Position numbers and translations under genes: made by a program
The notes under the pieces: model-generated
The model's input: the letters and a program-made list of their open reading frames with translations, nothing else
Databases searched by the model: none
Told to the model about the DNA's origin: nothing
Part shown: positions 17,700-28,041 of the stretch, in pieces
How positions within the stretch are numbered: position 1 is the stretch's first letter
Layout of the letters: each line of letters opens with the position of its first letter
NCBI GenBank assembly: GCA_037447655.1
Contig: JBBHKE010003283.1
Location: 311,628 to 342,038, forward strand
Length of the DNA: 30,411 nucleotides
Direction: 5' to 3'
From: Zygnema cylindricum
Taxonomy: Eukaryota > Streptophyta > Zygnematophyceae > Zygnematales > Zygnemataceae

Positions 17700-18820
17700 G
17701 GTAGATGATGTTTTATGGGTGTTTTGTAGGGTGTTACAGGAAGGATGTAGAGCAAAGGGGTTGGGGGGGGACGAGTTTGATCCGTCCAAGTGGACAAGGC
17801 CACCATAGAGTTTTGCAGCTGTAGAACCATGAAAGATGGATTGGATTATTGGAGAAAAACTAGAAGAGAGCCAAAAGTCTAACATTGTCAATCTATTGGA
17901 AAGGAATCAGGATGTGTTTTCATGGGCTGATACAGATGTTGGGATTTACAATGGCACACGATTTGAGATTGACTTAGTGGACGAATCAGCGACAGTTTTG
18001 CAAAAACAATACCCTTTGAGCCACTCAGAGATGGATTTTGTAAAAGAGAAAGTCTTTCAGGATTAGTACAAGAGAGTACTAGTCTTCATGGGTTTCCTTC
18101 ACCAACGGTTCTTCCACCGAAGAAAGATTCTGCAGGGAAGACTGTAGATTTTCGAATGTGTGGAGATTATCCGAAGTTAAATTCGGCCACTATATCGACA
18201 AGTATCCTATGCCCACTCCAGAAGAAATATTTGAAGCCTTGGTGGAGCAACTATATATTCTACCTTGGATTTGAAGCAGGGATTTCACCAAGTGCCTTTG
18301 GAACCTAAGCATCAAGAGAGGACCGCATTTTGACAAGTAACAGGTTATACGAGTGGCTTTATATGCCTTTTGGATTGAAAAATGCACCTGCCAAGTTCCA
18401 AAGAGTAATGGATGAAGCTTTACGTGGGATTAAATGCGCGTGGTGTTATATTGATGACGTGATCATATTTTCTAACAATTTTGCGGATCACCTTCTTCAC
18501 TTACAAATGGTGTTTGATGCTCTGAGAGCGGCAGGCTTAAAGTGTCATCCAGGTAATGGTATATTTGGGGTCGACAAGATTTTGTATTTGGGACATGAGG
18601 TTACCCTGGGACAATAGGTCCACATATTGTCAAAGTTGCTGCTTTGGATGCATTGCCAGCTCCCACAGATGTTTCTTCACTTCGCACATTTTTGGGGCTA
18701 GCAAACTATTAGAGACGATTTGTTCCAAAGTCCAACAGCCAAGCTCAAGCCCTCAGTTTACTTTTAAGGAAAGATCAAGAGTGGCAATGGAAGGAAGAAC
18801 AAGAAGAGGCGTTCCAATTT
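17700..18820 (+). pseudogene. Reverse transcriptase of Element 3
   Basis: After the methyltransferase the frame moves by one and reads KVDDVLWVFCRVLQEGC, DEFDPSKWTRPP, then the RT lead-in LLERNQDVFSWADTDV and LSHSEMDFVKEKVF (17836-18066). The fingers are scattered over three frames near 18100-18320: VLPPKKDSAGK, VDFRMCGDY, DKYPMPTPEEIFEAL, LDLKQGFHQVPLEP. The palm is clean from 18330: LYMPFGLKNAPAKFQRVMDEAL and the catalytic YIDD at 18447-18458. The thumb/connection follows in other frames (SLRTFLGLANY near 18675-18710). At least five frame changes and several stops make it non-functional. The organisation is that of a Ty3/gypsy RT. Confidence 0.88.
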
Positions 18821-19900
18821 TTGAAAAATGGGCTTAAAGAAAGTCCAATTCTTCATATGCCCGACCATTCACGATCATTTATTCTTTACACCGATTGGAG
18901 TAGATTCGGATTAAGGGTCGTATTAGCTCAGCTTGATGATTTGGGAGCCGAATACGTAGTAGCCTATGCAAGTCGGAGCAACAATAAGGCGGAGGCCTCA
19001 TACAGTAACTATCATGGGGAGCTTCTTGCATCGGTTTGGGCCATCCAACACTTCCGTCCGTATCTTTATGGCGTTCGTTTCACCCTAATTACCGACCACC
19101 AACCTTTGAAATGGATAATGGAGAATAACAAGCTTATAAGGAAACTCGCTCGATGGGCTTTGATATTGCAAGAGTATGATTTTGAGATAATTCACCGAGC
19201 GGGTGAAACCCATAGAAATGCAGATGGTCTTAGCATAAACCATGATCTATCATCTGTGGATGTAACAGGAACAAGGTATGACGAGGATCCGATTTTAGGG
19301 GTTGGAATGGTCAGGGCAGCTACAACATTTTCTTTGCTACCTAGAAAAGAGGGGGAACTTTTTGCATTAGGTGCAGAGGTGGATTGGCACGCTCCATTGT
19401 CAACTGGCAGGGTTCACGTTTTTGATGATGCAGATACATGGAAATCTATTCAGCAAGGTTCAATTTTACCACATTTGGAGGGGAGTCAAAAAGCTAGAGT
19501 TTTGCAGAGGATGTCTGCTTACACTTGGGATAGAGGGGTTCTTTTAAGGGTTTGGCCGGATGGCGTCAGGAAGGTAGTTCTGCCACCTGGTGATCGAAAA
19601 ACCTTAGTCACTAACCTCCACGAGCAATGTGGTCATTTCGGTCAGAAGCGAACCGCTTCTTTGGTTGCAGCATCTTATTGGTGGCATGGTATTCGAGCAC
19701 AAGTGAATCGAGTTGTTCAAGCATGCTTAACATGCGATCGAGTGAAAGCGGCATTTGACAAGAAAAGTGGTACCGAATTACATTCTCTTCCCATTCGGGG
19801 AATGTTTTATCGTTGGTCATTAGACTTGCTAGGGCCTCTTCCGACTAGTCCACGAGGAAACCGTTTTGTGCTTTTGATTATAAAGCATTTTTCTAATTGA
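18821..19900 (+). pseudogene. RNase H and integrase N-terminal part of Element 3
   Basis: An open stretch of 359 codons, internal to the polyprotein. RNase H has the expected acidic positions: FILYTDWSRFGLRVVLAQ, YHGELLASVWA, LITDHQPLKW and HRNADGLS. The integrase zinc-binding domain follows: LHEQCGHFGQ and ACLTCDRV give H-X3-H...C-X2-C (His codons 19619 and 19634, Cys codons 19724 and 19733). The first catalytic Asp of integrase lies in WSLDLLGPLP. The frame ends at a TGA at 19898-19900, where the family would continue into the rest of the core. Confidence 0.88.
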
Positions 19901-20891
19901 AATGAGCTCGTGGTGTTACCTCGGAAAGAGTGTAAGTCTGTGGCCGATGCCTTTTTACAAAGAGTGCTTGCTCAGTTTGGGGCCCCGCAGAAGTTTTAAC
20001 CGATCTAGGTTCCGATCTGCAGAGGATTTTTCGACTTTGATAGAGCAATGTTTGATTGATCACCGACTTACTAGTATAGATCATCCTCAAGCTGCTAGGT
20101 TAGCCAAACGTTCTGTCCAAACAGTGAAGAGAGCATTCCGAAAATATGCACTCGAGGAGGATGTAGGGGATTGGGATCGAAGGGTGCCTTGGATTGCTAT
20201 GGGCTATAGGTTTAGTAGACCGGCATCTTTCCACATCCCCAGCCCTTATTTTATGTTGTTTGGAAAGCATCCTATTCTCCCAGGATCTGCCTCGGCCCAA
20301 GCCACTATGTTACCGGAGATAGATAGTAAAGGGACAGTGAAAAGATTTATTACCGCTTGAGCGCAAGTTTTTCATCAGGAGATTCCGATAGTCATGGGCA
20401 ATTTGCAAGCGGCCCAACACAGAGATCAACTTTGGTATTCCCATTGTAGGAGTGGCTCTTATGTTCCTCAACAACTATGTTCTCAGCTCGGGGATTTTGT
20501 TTATCGGATGCGGCAGAAAAAGGATACTTTGGATATTTTTGGAGGCCGAATTATTTTGAAGGTGGTTGAGGTTTCCCCTAATAGAGTGTTAACCTTGGAA
20601 GGGGATGACGGAAAGAGAGTCAAAGATAATCAAATTAATGTGGCTCCTTGCCACCTCGAGGGCTCGAGGACGAGCCAACATTACATTTCACTTATTTTCC
20701 CCTATCTCCCATTTGTTCTAATTCTCCCTTGTGTGCCCATGGTTACGAAACTACAGACATATTATTTTTCGAGGCATGCACTCGAGCTTGGCATTCTTCC
20801 TGTTTACCTAAGGATTGGGCAGGTTAGAACCAACTTGGCCGACCTTAGTTTTGTGGGGAGTGTGAAATGGGGGTTTGAACTTCGGTTTTGA
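19901..20891 (+). pseudogene. Integrase core and C-terminal domain of Element 3, Glu lost
   Basis: Core continues in one frame as LPRKECKSVADAFLQRVLAQF, the second Asp in LTDLGSDL (near 20000), then shifts frame. The third catalytic residue should be Glu in the pattern HPQA..LAER; here it reads LAKRSVQTVKRAF, Lys codon at 20106-20108, so the core is inactive. DWDRRVPWIAMGYRFS and SPYFMLFGKHPILPG follow as in plant gypsy integrases. After a TGA near 20358 the C-terminal GPY/F-like domain appears: LGDFVYRMRQKK, KVVEVSPNRVLTLEGDDGKR and APCHLEG. No chromodomain is visible in the last 75 residues. The frame ends at 20889-20891, 22 bases before the polypurine tract. Confidence 0.87.
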
Positions 20892-20913
20892 TGGCTTCTT
20901 AGGACAAGGACCT

Positions 20914-20928
20914 AAGAAGGAGGGGGAA
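20914..20928 (+). other. Polypurine tract of Element 3
   Basis: AAGAAGGAGGGGGAA, fifteen purines in a row, directly before a TG that starts the 3' LTR and 22 bases after the pol stop. Confidence 0.85.
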
Positions 20929-21141
20929 TGATTCAAGAGTGAACCGGACGGTCCCAACATTTACGACGGGGTTGGTAACTTTTCTGTCTTTTTATTGTTT
21001 TTATCATCTATGTGTCCACACTAATGTTGTCAGGATTATCATTTTATTTCGACATATGAAATTCTCCACGCGGAGTGTTATTTGTCGCCAATTTAATATA
21101 TTATTCTTCTTGCATGAAGCATCACAGCCATGGGCTCGACA
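20929..21141 (+). repeat. 3' LTR of Element 3, truncated
   Basis: Starts TGATTCAAGAGTGAACCGG after the polypurine tract. About 210 bp can be assigned before copia RT sequence of Element 5 begins in the opposite direction (its coding reads GNMLK up to about 21145 and then loses homology). No matching 5' copy is visible in the window, so length and end are unknown. Confidence 0.65.
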
Positions 21142-21876
21142 CTTAAGCATATTCCCAATCGCTTCTCGCTGTGTTAGATAGATTATTCTCCTATCTCTAT
21201 CCCTTTCTACCTGAATCCCGAGAATATACTTTGCCTCCCCTAAATCTTTCATCTCAAATCTCGAATTCAAGGATGCCTTTATTTTGTTAATCTCATTTAA
21301 AGACTTACTCAGTAGCAGCAAATCATCTACATACACAGCAATGTAAATAATCCCATCTTCCCCTTCCATAACATAGACTGAGTGACTTGAACAAATCCTC
21401 ACAAAACCAAGACCAGTTAGAAACTCATCTAGTTTCAGATTCCACTGACGTGGAGCCTCCTCCATATCGTACAAAGATTTTAACAGTTAACAGAGCAGAT
21501 TTTTTTTTCCACTCTTTTTATACATTTGAGGCTGCTTCATATAGATCACTTCCTCTAAATCTCCATGCAAGAAAGCGGTTTTAACATCCATTTGATGTTA
21601 TTCCATATCCTCAATGGCTGTTAAAGACAAAAAAATTATAACAGTTGGAAACCGGACAACCGGAGAGAAAACCTCCTCCTAGTCAATTTCCTCCTTCTAA
21701 CTATAGCCCTTTGCAACATGCCTAGCCTTATATTTTTCATTAGAATTATCCGGAATTAGCTTAACTTTGAAGACCAACTTATAACCGATGGCCTTTTGAT
21801 CCGGCGGCAGCTCCACAAGCTCCCAAGTTTGAGCTTCCATTATCGATCACATTTCATCATTTGCCGCGAGGATCCA
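21142..21876 (-). pseudogene. Reverse transcriptase fragment of Element 5
   Basis: RT fragment with WELVELPPDQKAIGYKLVFK, KTAFLHGDLEEVIYMKQPQ, EEAPRQWNLKLDEFLTGLGF, the catalytic YVDD at 21322-21333, and KYILGIQVERDRDRRIIYL. Several stops and frame changes lie between 21475 and 21876; 21160-21474 is open. It ends after IGNMLK, where Elements 2 and 4 continue with EKFQLDKAN or similar. The last codons towards 21004 are not copia sequence. Confidence 0.85.
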
Positions 21877-22040
21877 TTAATCCTTTTCCGGGGCTGAAAA
21901 AGCTTCTTGTATGGTGACCAAATTCATTGTGGTTGCAGACAATAGAGCATGTTCTAGTGGTTCACCTCGCAGACTTCTGCTTTGCGTTCTTCCCCCTAGA
22001 AAATCTGAGGCTTGAACTGTTGGATTTGTACGGTGCCGTC

Positions 22041-22064
22041 GAGGAGGAGGAGGAGGAGGAGGAG
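22041..22064. repeat. GAG/GGA trinucleotide microsatellite
   Basis: Eight GAG triplets in a row within a longer GGA-rich stretch (22038-22080). On the minus strand it encodes a Ser-rich and Pro-rich spacer between integrase and RT of Element 5. Confidence 0.9.
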
Positions 22065-22269
22065 TTGGAAGAGGAGGGGGAGCTTGCTGTATAGGTTGAA
22101 TGACTGGAAATATCGGAGTGGGAATAGAGGAAGGACTTGTAAAAAAGGAAAGAATAACATTTTCAAAATTTACATATTTTTGATTTTTGGCATTTTTCTC
22201 AAAATCTGTCATGCCAAAAACATCAATTCGATTGACTTTATTCTTTAACCTGAATATTCCTAGCAACCT

Positions 22270-23095
22270 GAAGAGTTTTCCTATCTGGATTGTATACTCA
22301 ATAGCCTAGTGACTCATTATCATAGCCCATAAGAATTCCCGAAACAGATTTTGGATGAAGCTTAGAAATATGAAGATTATCCAAAATAAAACATTTGCTA
22401 CCAAAAGCCCGGAAGTGACTTACATTGGGTTTTTTTCCGGTCCACATTTCATAGGGTGTCTTCCCTTTTACCGCCTTAGTTTATATTATATTCCTAATAT
22501 AAGATGCACAAGAGAAAGCCTCACCCCAAAATTTTAAATCTATTCCTTTATCCAACATCATAGATTTTGCATTCTCTGTTAAAGTCCGGTTAAGTCTTTC
22601 AGATGCTATGTTTTCCTCCGAAATATAGGGGATTGTAAATTGACGAGAGATGTCGTGTTCCCTTAAATAGTCGGAGAATGCATTCGAAATATATTCTCCC
22701 TCGTTGTCGGACCGAAGAGAGAGAATTGGCTTCCCGTGAAGCTTTTCCGCCCACGTCCGGAAATGCTTGAAGTGAGTGAACACTTCACTCTTCTCCTTTA
22801 TGAAGTAAACTCTGCTGTACCGCAAGAAGTCATCCGTAAAATTAACTAAAAATTGGCTGCCACTTAGGGAAGGGACTTTTGACGGTCCCCACACGTCTGA
22901 ATGAATAATTTGCAGCAAATCCGTGGCCCGGTTATCTGCGGTCTGAGGTAGGGGTAGCTTATGAAGCTTCCCCAAAGCACAACCATCACATACATGAGAC
23001 TCTTTTTGTCCTAACTTTACACCATCTATCATATTTTGTTTCACCATTTTATCAAGTTTCTCATGATGAACATGACCGAGCCTCTTATGCCACAA
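22270..23095 (-). pseudogene. Integrase of Element 5
   Basis: A 204-codon frame (23095-22481) starts at MWHKRLGHVHHEKLD and holds the zinc-binding region (His pair in HKRLGH, Cys pair in CDGCALGK), and all three catalytic acidic residues: IHSDVWGPS, LRSDNEGEYIS and IASERLNRTL. This is the least damaged integrase of the window. A stop follows IRNII, after which TPYEMWTGKKPNVSHFRAFGS continues to about 22380, the copia C-terminal signature. The neighbouring protease and RT are broken, so the element is dead even though this core is intact in sequence. Confidence 0.9.
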
Positions 23096-23240
23096 AACAT
23101 TTTCCGGAAGGACACTGGATTATGCAAAGTCAATTTTATTAGCCAAGTCCATCCAGTACAACAAGTTTGGGCCTCTAGTTCCTACCAAGGCTACTCTCCT
23201 ATCTTTGCTTACTACCTTTTTCCCATTTTTTTGCAAAATT

Positions 23241-23648
23241 TCAAATCCTTTTCATTTGAGCCACCGAAGTGGAAAACAAATTTTTCTTAAATTTTGGAAT
23301 ATAGAGAACATCATGCAAGGTTCTCTTTACAATCTGACCATTGATGGCACACGCTAACTCCACGCTTCCCTTTGCAATAGCCTCCACACTGCTGTCATCC
23401 GCGTAATAAATTCGACGAGTTAGAATCAGAGGAAGGTTTTTGAAGTAAGCCCGGTTGCCGCACATGTGGGAAGAGCACATAGAGTCCATAATCCATCCAT
23501 TCTCTTGAGGCCCCTCCATGAGATCTTTTGCAAGGGTAAAGAACTCATCGTCTTCTGATTGCGGAAATCTGACCACATCATCTTTTTCCCACAACGGTTC
23601 ATCTTGTGGCGTCTCATCAAATGCAAGGAACGCCGCATTTTTCACCAA
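23241..23648 (-). pseudogene. Protease of Element 5, active site altered
   Basis: A frame of 135 codons with an acidic lead-in (SEDDEFFTLAKDLM) and the active-site region GWIMDSMCSSHMCGN. The family motif is DSGASSHM; Gly and Ala are replaced by Met and Cys, which should abolish activity although the Asp remains. The end LHDVLYIPKFKKNLFSTSV matches the C-terminal part of copia proteases. Between it and integrase (23096-23240) the frame is broken. Confidence 0.85.
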
Positions 23649-23649
23649 C

Positions 23650-24515
23650 AGTTTTGACTCCGATCCATTTAAAGGTGGTTCCTCCGATCAGACCTTCCAT
23701 CCCGCACGGTAAATTCTTGTCTCACACGCTTTTATAAATGCCGAGCACATATAAAAAACACGACTCTGACCGAAGCAATAAACACACCTATCATATTGCC
23801 TATAATTAGGATTAGGGGTGAAGTTCCTATTTCCGGAAAATCAAGCCGGCCTATATGTCTAAGCATTGTACGCTACAGCTGATTTTCCACCAATCAATGC
23901 TATTTGAGTTGCCTCTTCCTCTAGAATGTAAGCTTCAACTAGAGCTATATTCCATCTAGCCTTCTCTAACCTTTTCCATTGTTTTGCGGCTCATTTATAT
24001 TCAGTAGGAAGCCCTCTCATTAGATTCATAGCTTGATGATATGGAGGAAACTTCCCCTCGGAACATGCATTTTGTGACAAAAAAAGCTTCAAGCCATTAC
24101 AATAGGAGTTCATATCACCCCCGGAATACTTAAAATCCAAAATTTTCTGAGCACTTATAACTTCATTCTGCTCACTAGCTAGGACATAAGACTCCTGCGA
24201 TGCCTTCCATATATCATATGTTTTAGAGATATTGATGTATGTCATGTTCAAATCTTTAGACAAGAGTAATTTAAGAACGTGCAATGCATCCTCATTTTTC
24301 TTTTCAAAATCAGAATCCGTATCCGGAAGAACACTGGCAATCACATCATACAGTCTCACTTGCTTAAGGTAAGACTTAGTCAAATCCACCCAATATAAAT
24401 ATTTTTGGCCATTAAAAACCGGTATCCGTGAGGGTGGGCCCATAACTTGTTGATTTGAGGCAACCGGTGACCCAGTGGAAGAAGAAGAAGCACCAGCCGT
24501 TGCCATAATATTCAC
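23650..24515 (-). pseudogene. Gag of Element 5
   Basis: Open from ATG 24515 (or ATG 24506) to 23991: a Ser-rich start (GASSSSTGSPVASNQQ), then VMGPPSRIPVFNGQKYLYWVDL, the copia Gag entry, then a helical region with DIWKASQESY and ILDFKYSGGDMNSYCNGLK. After a stop near 23991 the sequence goes on to a nucleocapsid relic at 23745-23786, CVYCFGQSRVFYMC, where the knuckle His is Arg and zinc binding should fail. The stretch GGTGGGCCCATAAC (24433-24446, plus strand) is the same coding-plus-primer-site sequence as in Element 4, 14 of 15 bases. Confidence 0.85.
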
Positions 24516-25079
24516 ATTACAAAAGAGGAAACTCTCACGGAAACCACAAAATGACCGACTTCACAATGAAGCCCCAAGCAAACCAGACACACACTAAGTC
24601 TGCAAATTTGCCACAATATAAGGAGTATAACAAAGAATTCACATGCATAATTTCACAGTGTTCTGCTAAAAGATCACAATGATCTTGCAATTCAAAAAGA
24701 CACAAAAACTGCTTTGCAGTTTTCCATTCACTGAAATCCTAACTCCAAAATATTCTAAGTCCTACATATACAAAGTGAACCTACAGCTGATCTACACCGT
24801 ACCACAACTACCGTGGTGTGTCGGTACACTAAACATTAATCAAACTAAACCCCGCCATCTACCGTACAAGTATTTACATCAATCCTTCACCCTAGCCGCC
24901 TCTAAAGTACATAGTCAAAGTTCGTCTGCTGAAATGACGGCTCGGTCAATATTTCTCTTCCAAAAATTATAGCGAACTCCGTCCGCCGTCTGCGCATTCA
25001 TTCATCACCGAAGATGAACCTCCATGTGTAAATTTGGTTCTTCAAGTAAATTTGTACTTTGTCAACCAACTCAACCAAG
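24516..25079. other. Non-coding region right of Element 5, probable 5' LTR
   Basis: No coding homology. By position this should be the 5' LTR of Element 5. It contains four GTAC motifs in 112 bp (24799, 24824, 24864, 24907), three of them as CCGTAC or CGGTAC, similar to the cluster in the Element 4 LTR. The right limit, next to decayed integrase of Element 6, is not defined. Confidence 0.45.
24799..24910. promoter_or_regulatory. Four GTAC motifs upstream of Element 5
   Basis: GTAC at 24799, 24824, 24864 and 24907. Weaker than the clusters in the Element 4 LTRs but in a comparable position relative to gag. Confidence 0.3.
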
Positions 25080-25860
25080 CTTGACTTCCCCACGGAACAA
25101 CATGTGAACTCCATTTGGAGTTACATACCACACCAAATCCTATCTACATCGACTCATTCTATACACAAAACTGACTAAGTCTATAATCTCTTTCTCACAC
25201 ACGAGATGTAGAGAGGACTAAAGGTTTTCAAAACCAACAAGATAATCCACTACAACAAATATAAAGTCGTACCCCTCTGAAGTCAATAGAAGAGAAACTA
25301 TAATGTCCATCAATATTGCTTCCTAAGGAGCGGATGGTGTCGGTAGTGGTTGTAGAAGCCCTTGATTACCCAGATCCGATTTTTTTCTATTACAAGAGTC
25401 GTAAATCGGACAAATTTTACAACGTCTCTTGTCATATTTGGCCAGTACTATGCCTCAGCAATTCGTGCGATACTTTTGTCTCGTCCGAAGTGTGCGCTGA
25501 GGGGTTAATCATGATTCATTTGCAGTATCATATGTCATAACCTTGGATTTGTGAGAATGTACAACGGGGTTGTTTGACACTGCTTGTACCGCCACATACC
25601 GTTAGTAGTATAAACCAATTTTTTCTTTTTGACTAGCTATGCGATTATATGGTAGCCGTCATACGCGGTCTTAATTCTGTCTAGCCATTGTTCGTCCACT
25701 TGCACCGTTCTCGAAACTGCGTTGACTTTCTGGTTGATGTTTTTGTCTATCACATTAGTACCCGTAATCGCAGTCTCATCCTTGCAATATTGCGGTGGTT
25801 GCAAAACCTGCTCTATTGTGGGCGCAGCTTCACCTGGCCTTCTTCAAAGAGCATCCGCCA
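25080..25860 (-). pseudogene. Integrase relic of Element 6
   Basis: Spread over several frames: KSGKKNLADAL at the RNase H-integrase junction, the zinc-binding part as NHD-PLSAHFGRDK and YWPNMTRDVVKFV (near 25420-25520), NQGLLQPLPTPSAP, and the first catalytic Asp in ILMDIIVSLLLTSEG. The remainder of the core cannot be followed. This is the N-terminal third of a plant gypsy integrase. Confidence 0.75.
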
Positions 25861-27224
25861 AATTTTTCTTGCCCGACTTTTATTCTATAAATAACTTCGG
25901 TCTGAAGGTGTGTAGAAAAGTCATCCATCTAACTTGCTTCTTGGATAGTTTGGGTTTTGTTTGTAGAGACTGTAATGCATGGTGGTCTGTGATTACAGTG
26001 ATCCGCTTCCCTTTGACGTTACACTTCGAAACCTTTAACACATTAATGATTGATATTGTTTCCTTCTCATGCATGGCCCAATTAAGTTTTGCCGCCTTTA
26101 ACTTTCGATTGTCGCCGGTGATGGGTTGTAGGCCCTTCCCTCTATCTTACATAAGAATCGCTCCAATAGTCGTATCGTTGGCGTTGGTAATTATCGTCCA
26201 AGGTACCTCGGGGTTGAGGACAGCTAACATAGGGGTGATAACTAACCGCTCCTTTAGCGTGTTGAAAGTTGCCTCCTGTGCCGCTCTCCACTCATAGAGC
26301 ACGTCATGCTCTCCACTCATAGGGCACGACATTTTTAAGGAGATCTGCGAGTGGTGTTGCAATTTTTGCAATGCCTTCCACAAATCGTCGATAGTAGGAG
26401 CATAACCCCAGAAAGCTCCTCTACTCCATGACGGTTTTAAGCTGCAGCCACTCCTTCTTTGCTCTAGTTTTGTTGGGGTCCACTGCGATTCCATCCCAAG
26501 TCACCACATGACCCAAAGACTCGATTTTATCTTTCAAAAATTTACATTTACTCATCTTCGCCTACAACTTGTTCTCCCTATGGACTTGTAAGATAGTTCT
26601 CATCTCCTTGACGTGGTGTTCCAATGTCTTACTATGCACAAAGATGTCATCTAAGAAGACTATTACGTAAGCGTCCAAATATTGCCAGAAAATGGAGTTC
26701 ATCTAGTGTAAAAAGGTAGCCGGGGCATTAGTCAATATGAATGACATAACCAAAAATTGAAAATGACGTACCCCGTCCTCAATGCAGTCTTTTCCACATC
26801 CTCCTCCGCAATTCTAATTTGGTGGTTACCACTTCGTAAGTATATGTTAAAAAAATATTTAGAACCTCTTAATTTGTCCAATAATTCGTCTATCCTTGGT
26901 AAAGGAGTACGCGTTTTTGACCGTCAACTTATTAAACGCTCGGTAGTCCACACATATACGGAAGCCTCTATCTTTCTCGTTCACAAAGAGGACAGGGGCT
27001 CCATACGGCGACTTGCTCGGCTCGATTGCTCTAGCCTTGACTAACTCCGAAAGTAGCTTTTTGAGTTCGTCCAATTTGGTGTAACTCATCTTAAATATCC
27101 GATTTTGCAAAGGGCACAGCTCTTGGAACAAGCTCGATCTTGTGATCCACGTGGCGTTTCGGAGGTAAACCTTCTGGGAGCTTTGGGGGAAAGACATTAG
27201 TATACTGCTCAAGAAGCTTTGCAA
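25861..27224 (-). pseudogene. Reverse transcriptase and RNase H of Element 6
   Basis: RT fingers are open: IEPSKSPYGAPVLFVNEKD and GFRICVDYRAFNKLTVKN (near 26930-27030). The palm carries AYVIVFLDDIFVHSK with the catalytic FLDD at 26645-26656, in another frame. RNase H follows: the first catalytic Asp is changed to Asn in WTIITNANDTTIGAI (codon 26183-26185, one G-to-A step), while MHEKE and VITDHHALQSL keep the other two. A 25-bp tandem duplication (26283-26332) lengthens the RT-RNase H linker before EATFNTLKERLV. Confidence 0.85.
26283..26332. repeat. 25-bp tandem duplication in Element 6
   Basis: GCTCTCCACTCATAGAGCAC and the next five bases (26283-26307) are repeated at 26308-26332 with two differences. 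It inserts extra codons into the RT-RNase H linker. Confidence 0.85.
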
Positions 27225-27516
27225 TGACCTCCGAGGCCTCTACGGAAGTCTTTCCTAGGTCATCACCTCCTTTGGAATCGAAGTCGCGGTCCTTTTTTAT
27301 CTATTCCTCTAGAATCCCATCCTTTACTTCCTCCATTGGTCGTACGACCGCCATTTTTACTATCCCCCCTTTCTTAAGTGCCCTCTAAAGAAGTAAGGCT
27401 AAAAGTAGGCGTCCCTTCTCCAACTCCTTACCAGCCGCTCTCGCATTTACCTCAAACTCTTTTTCGCCTTTCTGCACCCTCATGTTGTTGATCATCCAAT
27501 CGATCATCTGGTTCCA
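27225..27516 (-). other. Degenerate protease-RT spacer of Element 6
   Basis: Charged coding-like sequence on the minus strand (an RVQKGEKEFEVNARAAGKEL-like run near 27420-27480) with stops. No recognisable domain. Confidence 0.45.
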
Positions 27517-28041
27517 TTAGTGCAGCCATGGTTTCCCAAAGATTACCTCATGATCCCCAAGAGGTAAGACGTGAAACGTTTCGTACCACTGAAATTTTCC
27601 CATTGCGACACGTGACTGTGGGGTACGATGGTTGATTGTTAGAGAACTCCTATCAGCCAATTGAACCGATTGGTGATCTGAAACAACTATAAGAGGAAGC
27701 TTCAACTTGTTTGTCGTCTTCTCGTTGATGAAGTTCCCCGACGCGCTAGAGTCCACCATAAAGTTGACTTCGCTTCCCCCAATCTTGCCTTGAAAGGTCA
27801 AAGGATCTCCACCATCACCAGCTAACCTCAGGACATTAAGCTTGCCCTTTTTAGGAATTTTCCGTTTTGGGCTTTCGTTGGCCATGTGGTCTAGAGAACC
27901 GCAATGGAAGTACAATCTGTTTTGCCTCCTCCGTTGGAGCTCCTCGGGGGATAGGTCATTGGTCTTGGCTTTTGTGGTCTTCTTCTTCCTCTTAATCATG
28001 TTGACCACGTCCTTCTCCTCTTTAATTGCTCCGAGCTCCAT
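27517..28041 (-). pseudogene. Zinc-knuckle relic and protease of Element 6
   Basis: A 174-codon frame with a basic start, then a knuckle relic YFHCGSLDHMANES in which the first and last Cys are replaced by Tyr and Ser. The protease active site reads MVDSSASGNFI, where the family has DSGASGNFI, so the Gly is lost. GDHEVIFGKPWLH at the end is the conserved C-terminal element (usual form ILGMPWL). The whole frame is open but both motifs are impaired. Confidence 0.85.

Larger units (their letters stand above)
3658..21141 (+). mobile_element. Element 3: Ty3/gypsy retrotransposon carrying a DNA methyltransferase
   Basis: A large gypsy-type element read rightwards and split by the insertion of Element 4 (8907-15379). 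Order: Pro/Ser-rich Gag extension (4847-7022), Gag (7023-8665), protease (15673-16334), C5-cytosine methyltransferase (16335-17699), RT (17700-18820), RNase H and integrase (18821-20891), polypurine tract (20914-20928), start of 3' LTR (20929-21141). RT before RNase H before integrase is the gypsy order. The methyltransferase sits between protease and RT, in the same reading frame as the protease tail. The 3' LTR is broken at about 21141 where Element 5 begins. The left boundary is not established. Frameshifts, stops and a lost integrase glutamate show this copy is inactive. Confidence 0.85.
21142..24515 (-). mobile_element. Element 5: Ty1/copia relic, 3' truncated
   Basis: A copia element read leftwards: gag (24515-23650), protease (23648-23241), integrase (23095-22270), RT (21870-21142). 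RNase H, polypurine tract and 3' LTR are absent; the RT stops at NMLK next to the broken LTR of Element 3. Its Gag and protease differ clearly from Element 4, so it is a separate family. The region to its right (24516-25200) probably includes its 5' LTR. Confidence 0.88.

Noticed and set aside
20394-20891. A chromodomain at the C-terminus of Element 3 integrase
   Set aside because: The residues after APCHLEG show none of the aromatic cage pattern of chromodomains.
25722-26297. A 191-codon plus-strand frame over Element 6
   Set aside because: It is antisense to clear RNase H coding (TDHHALQSL, MHEKE) and has no homology of its own that I can see.
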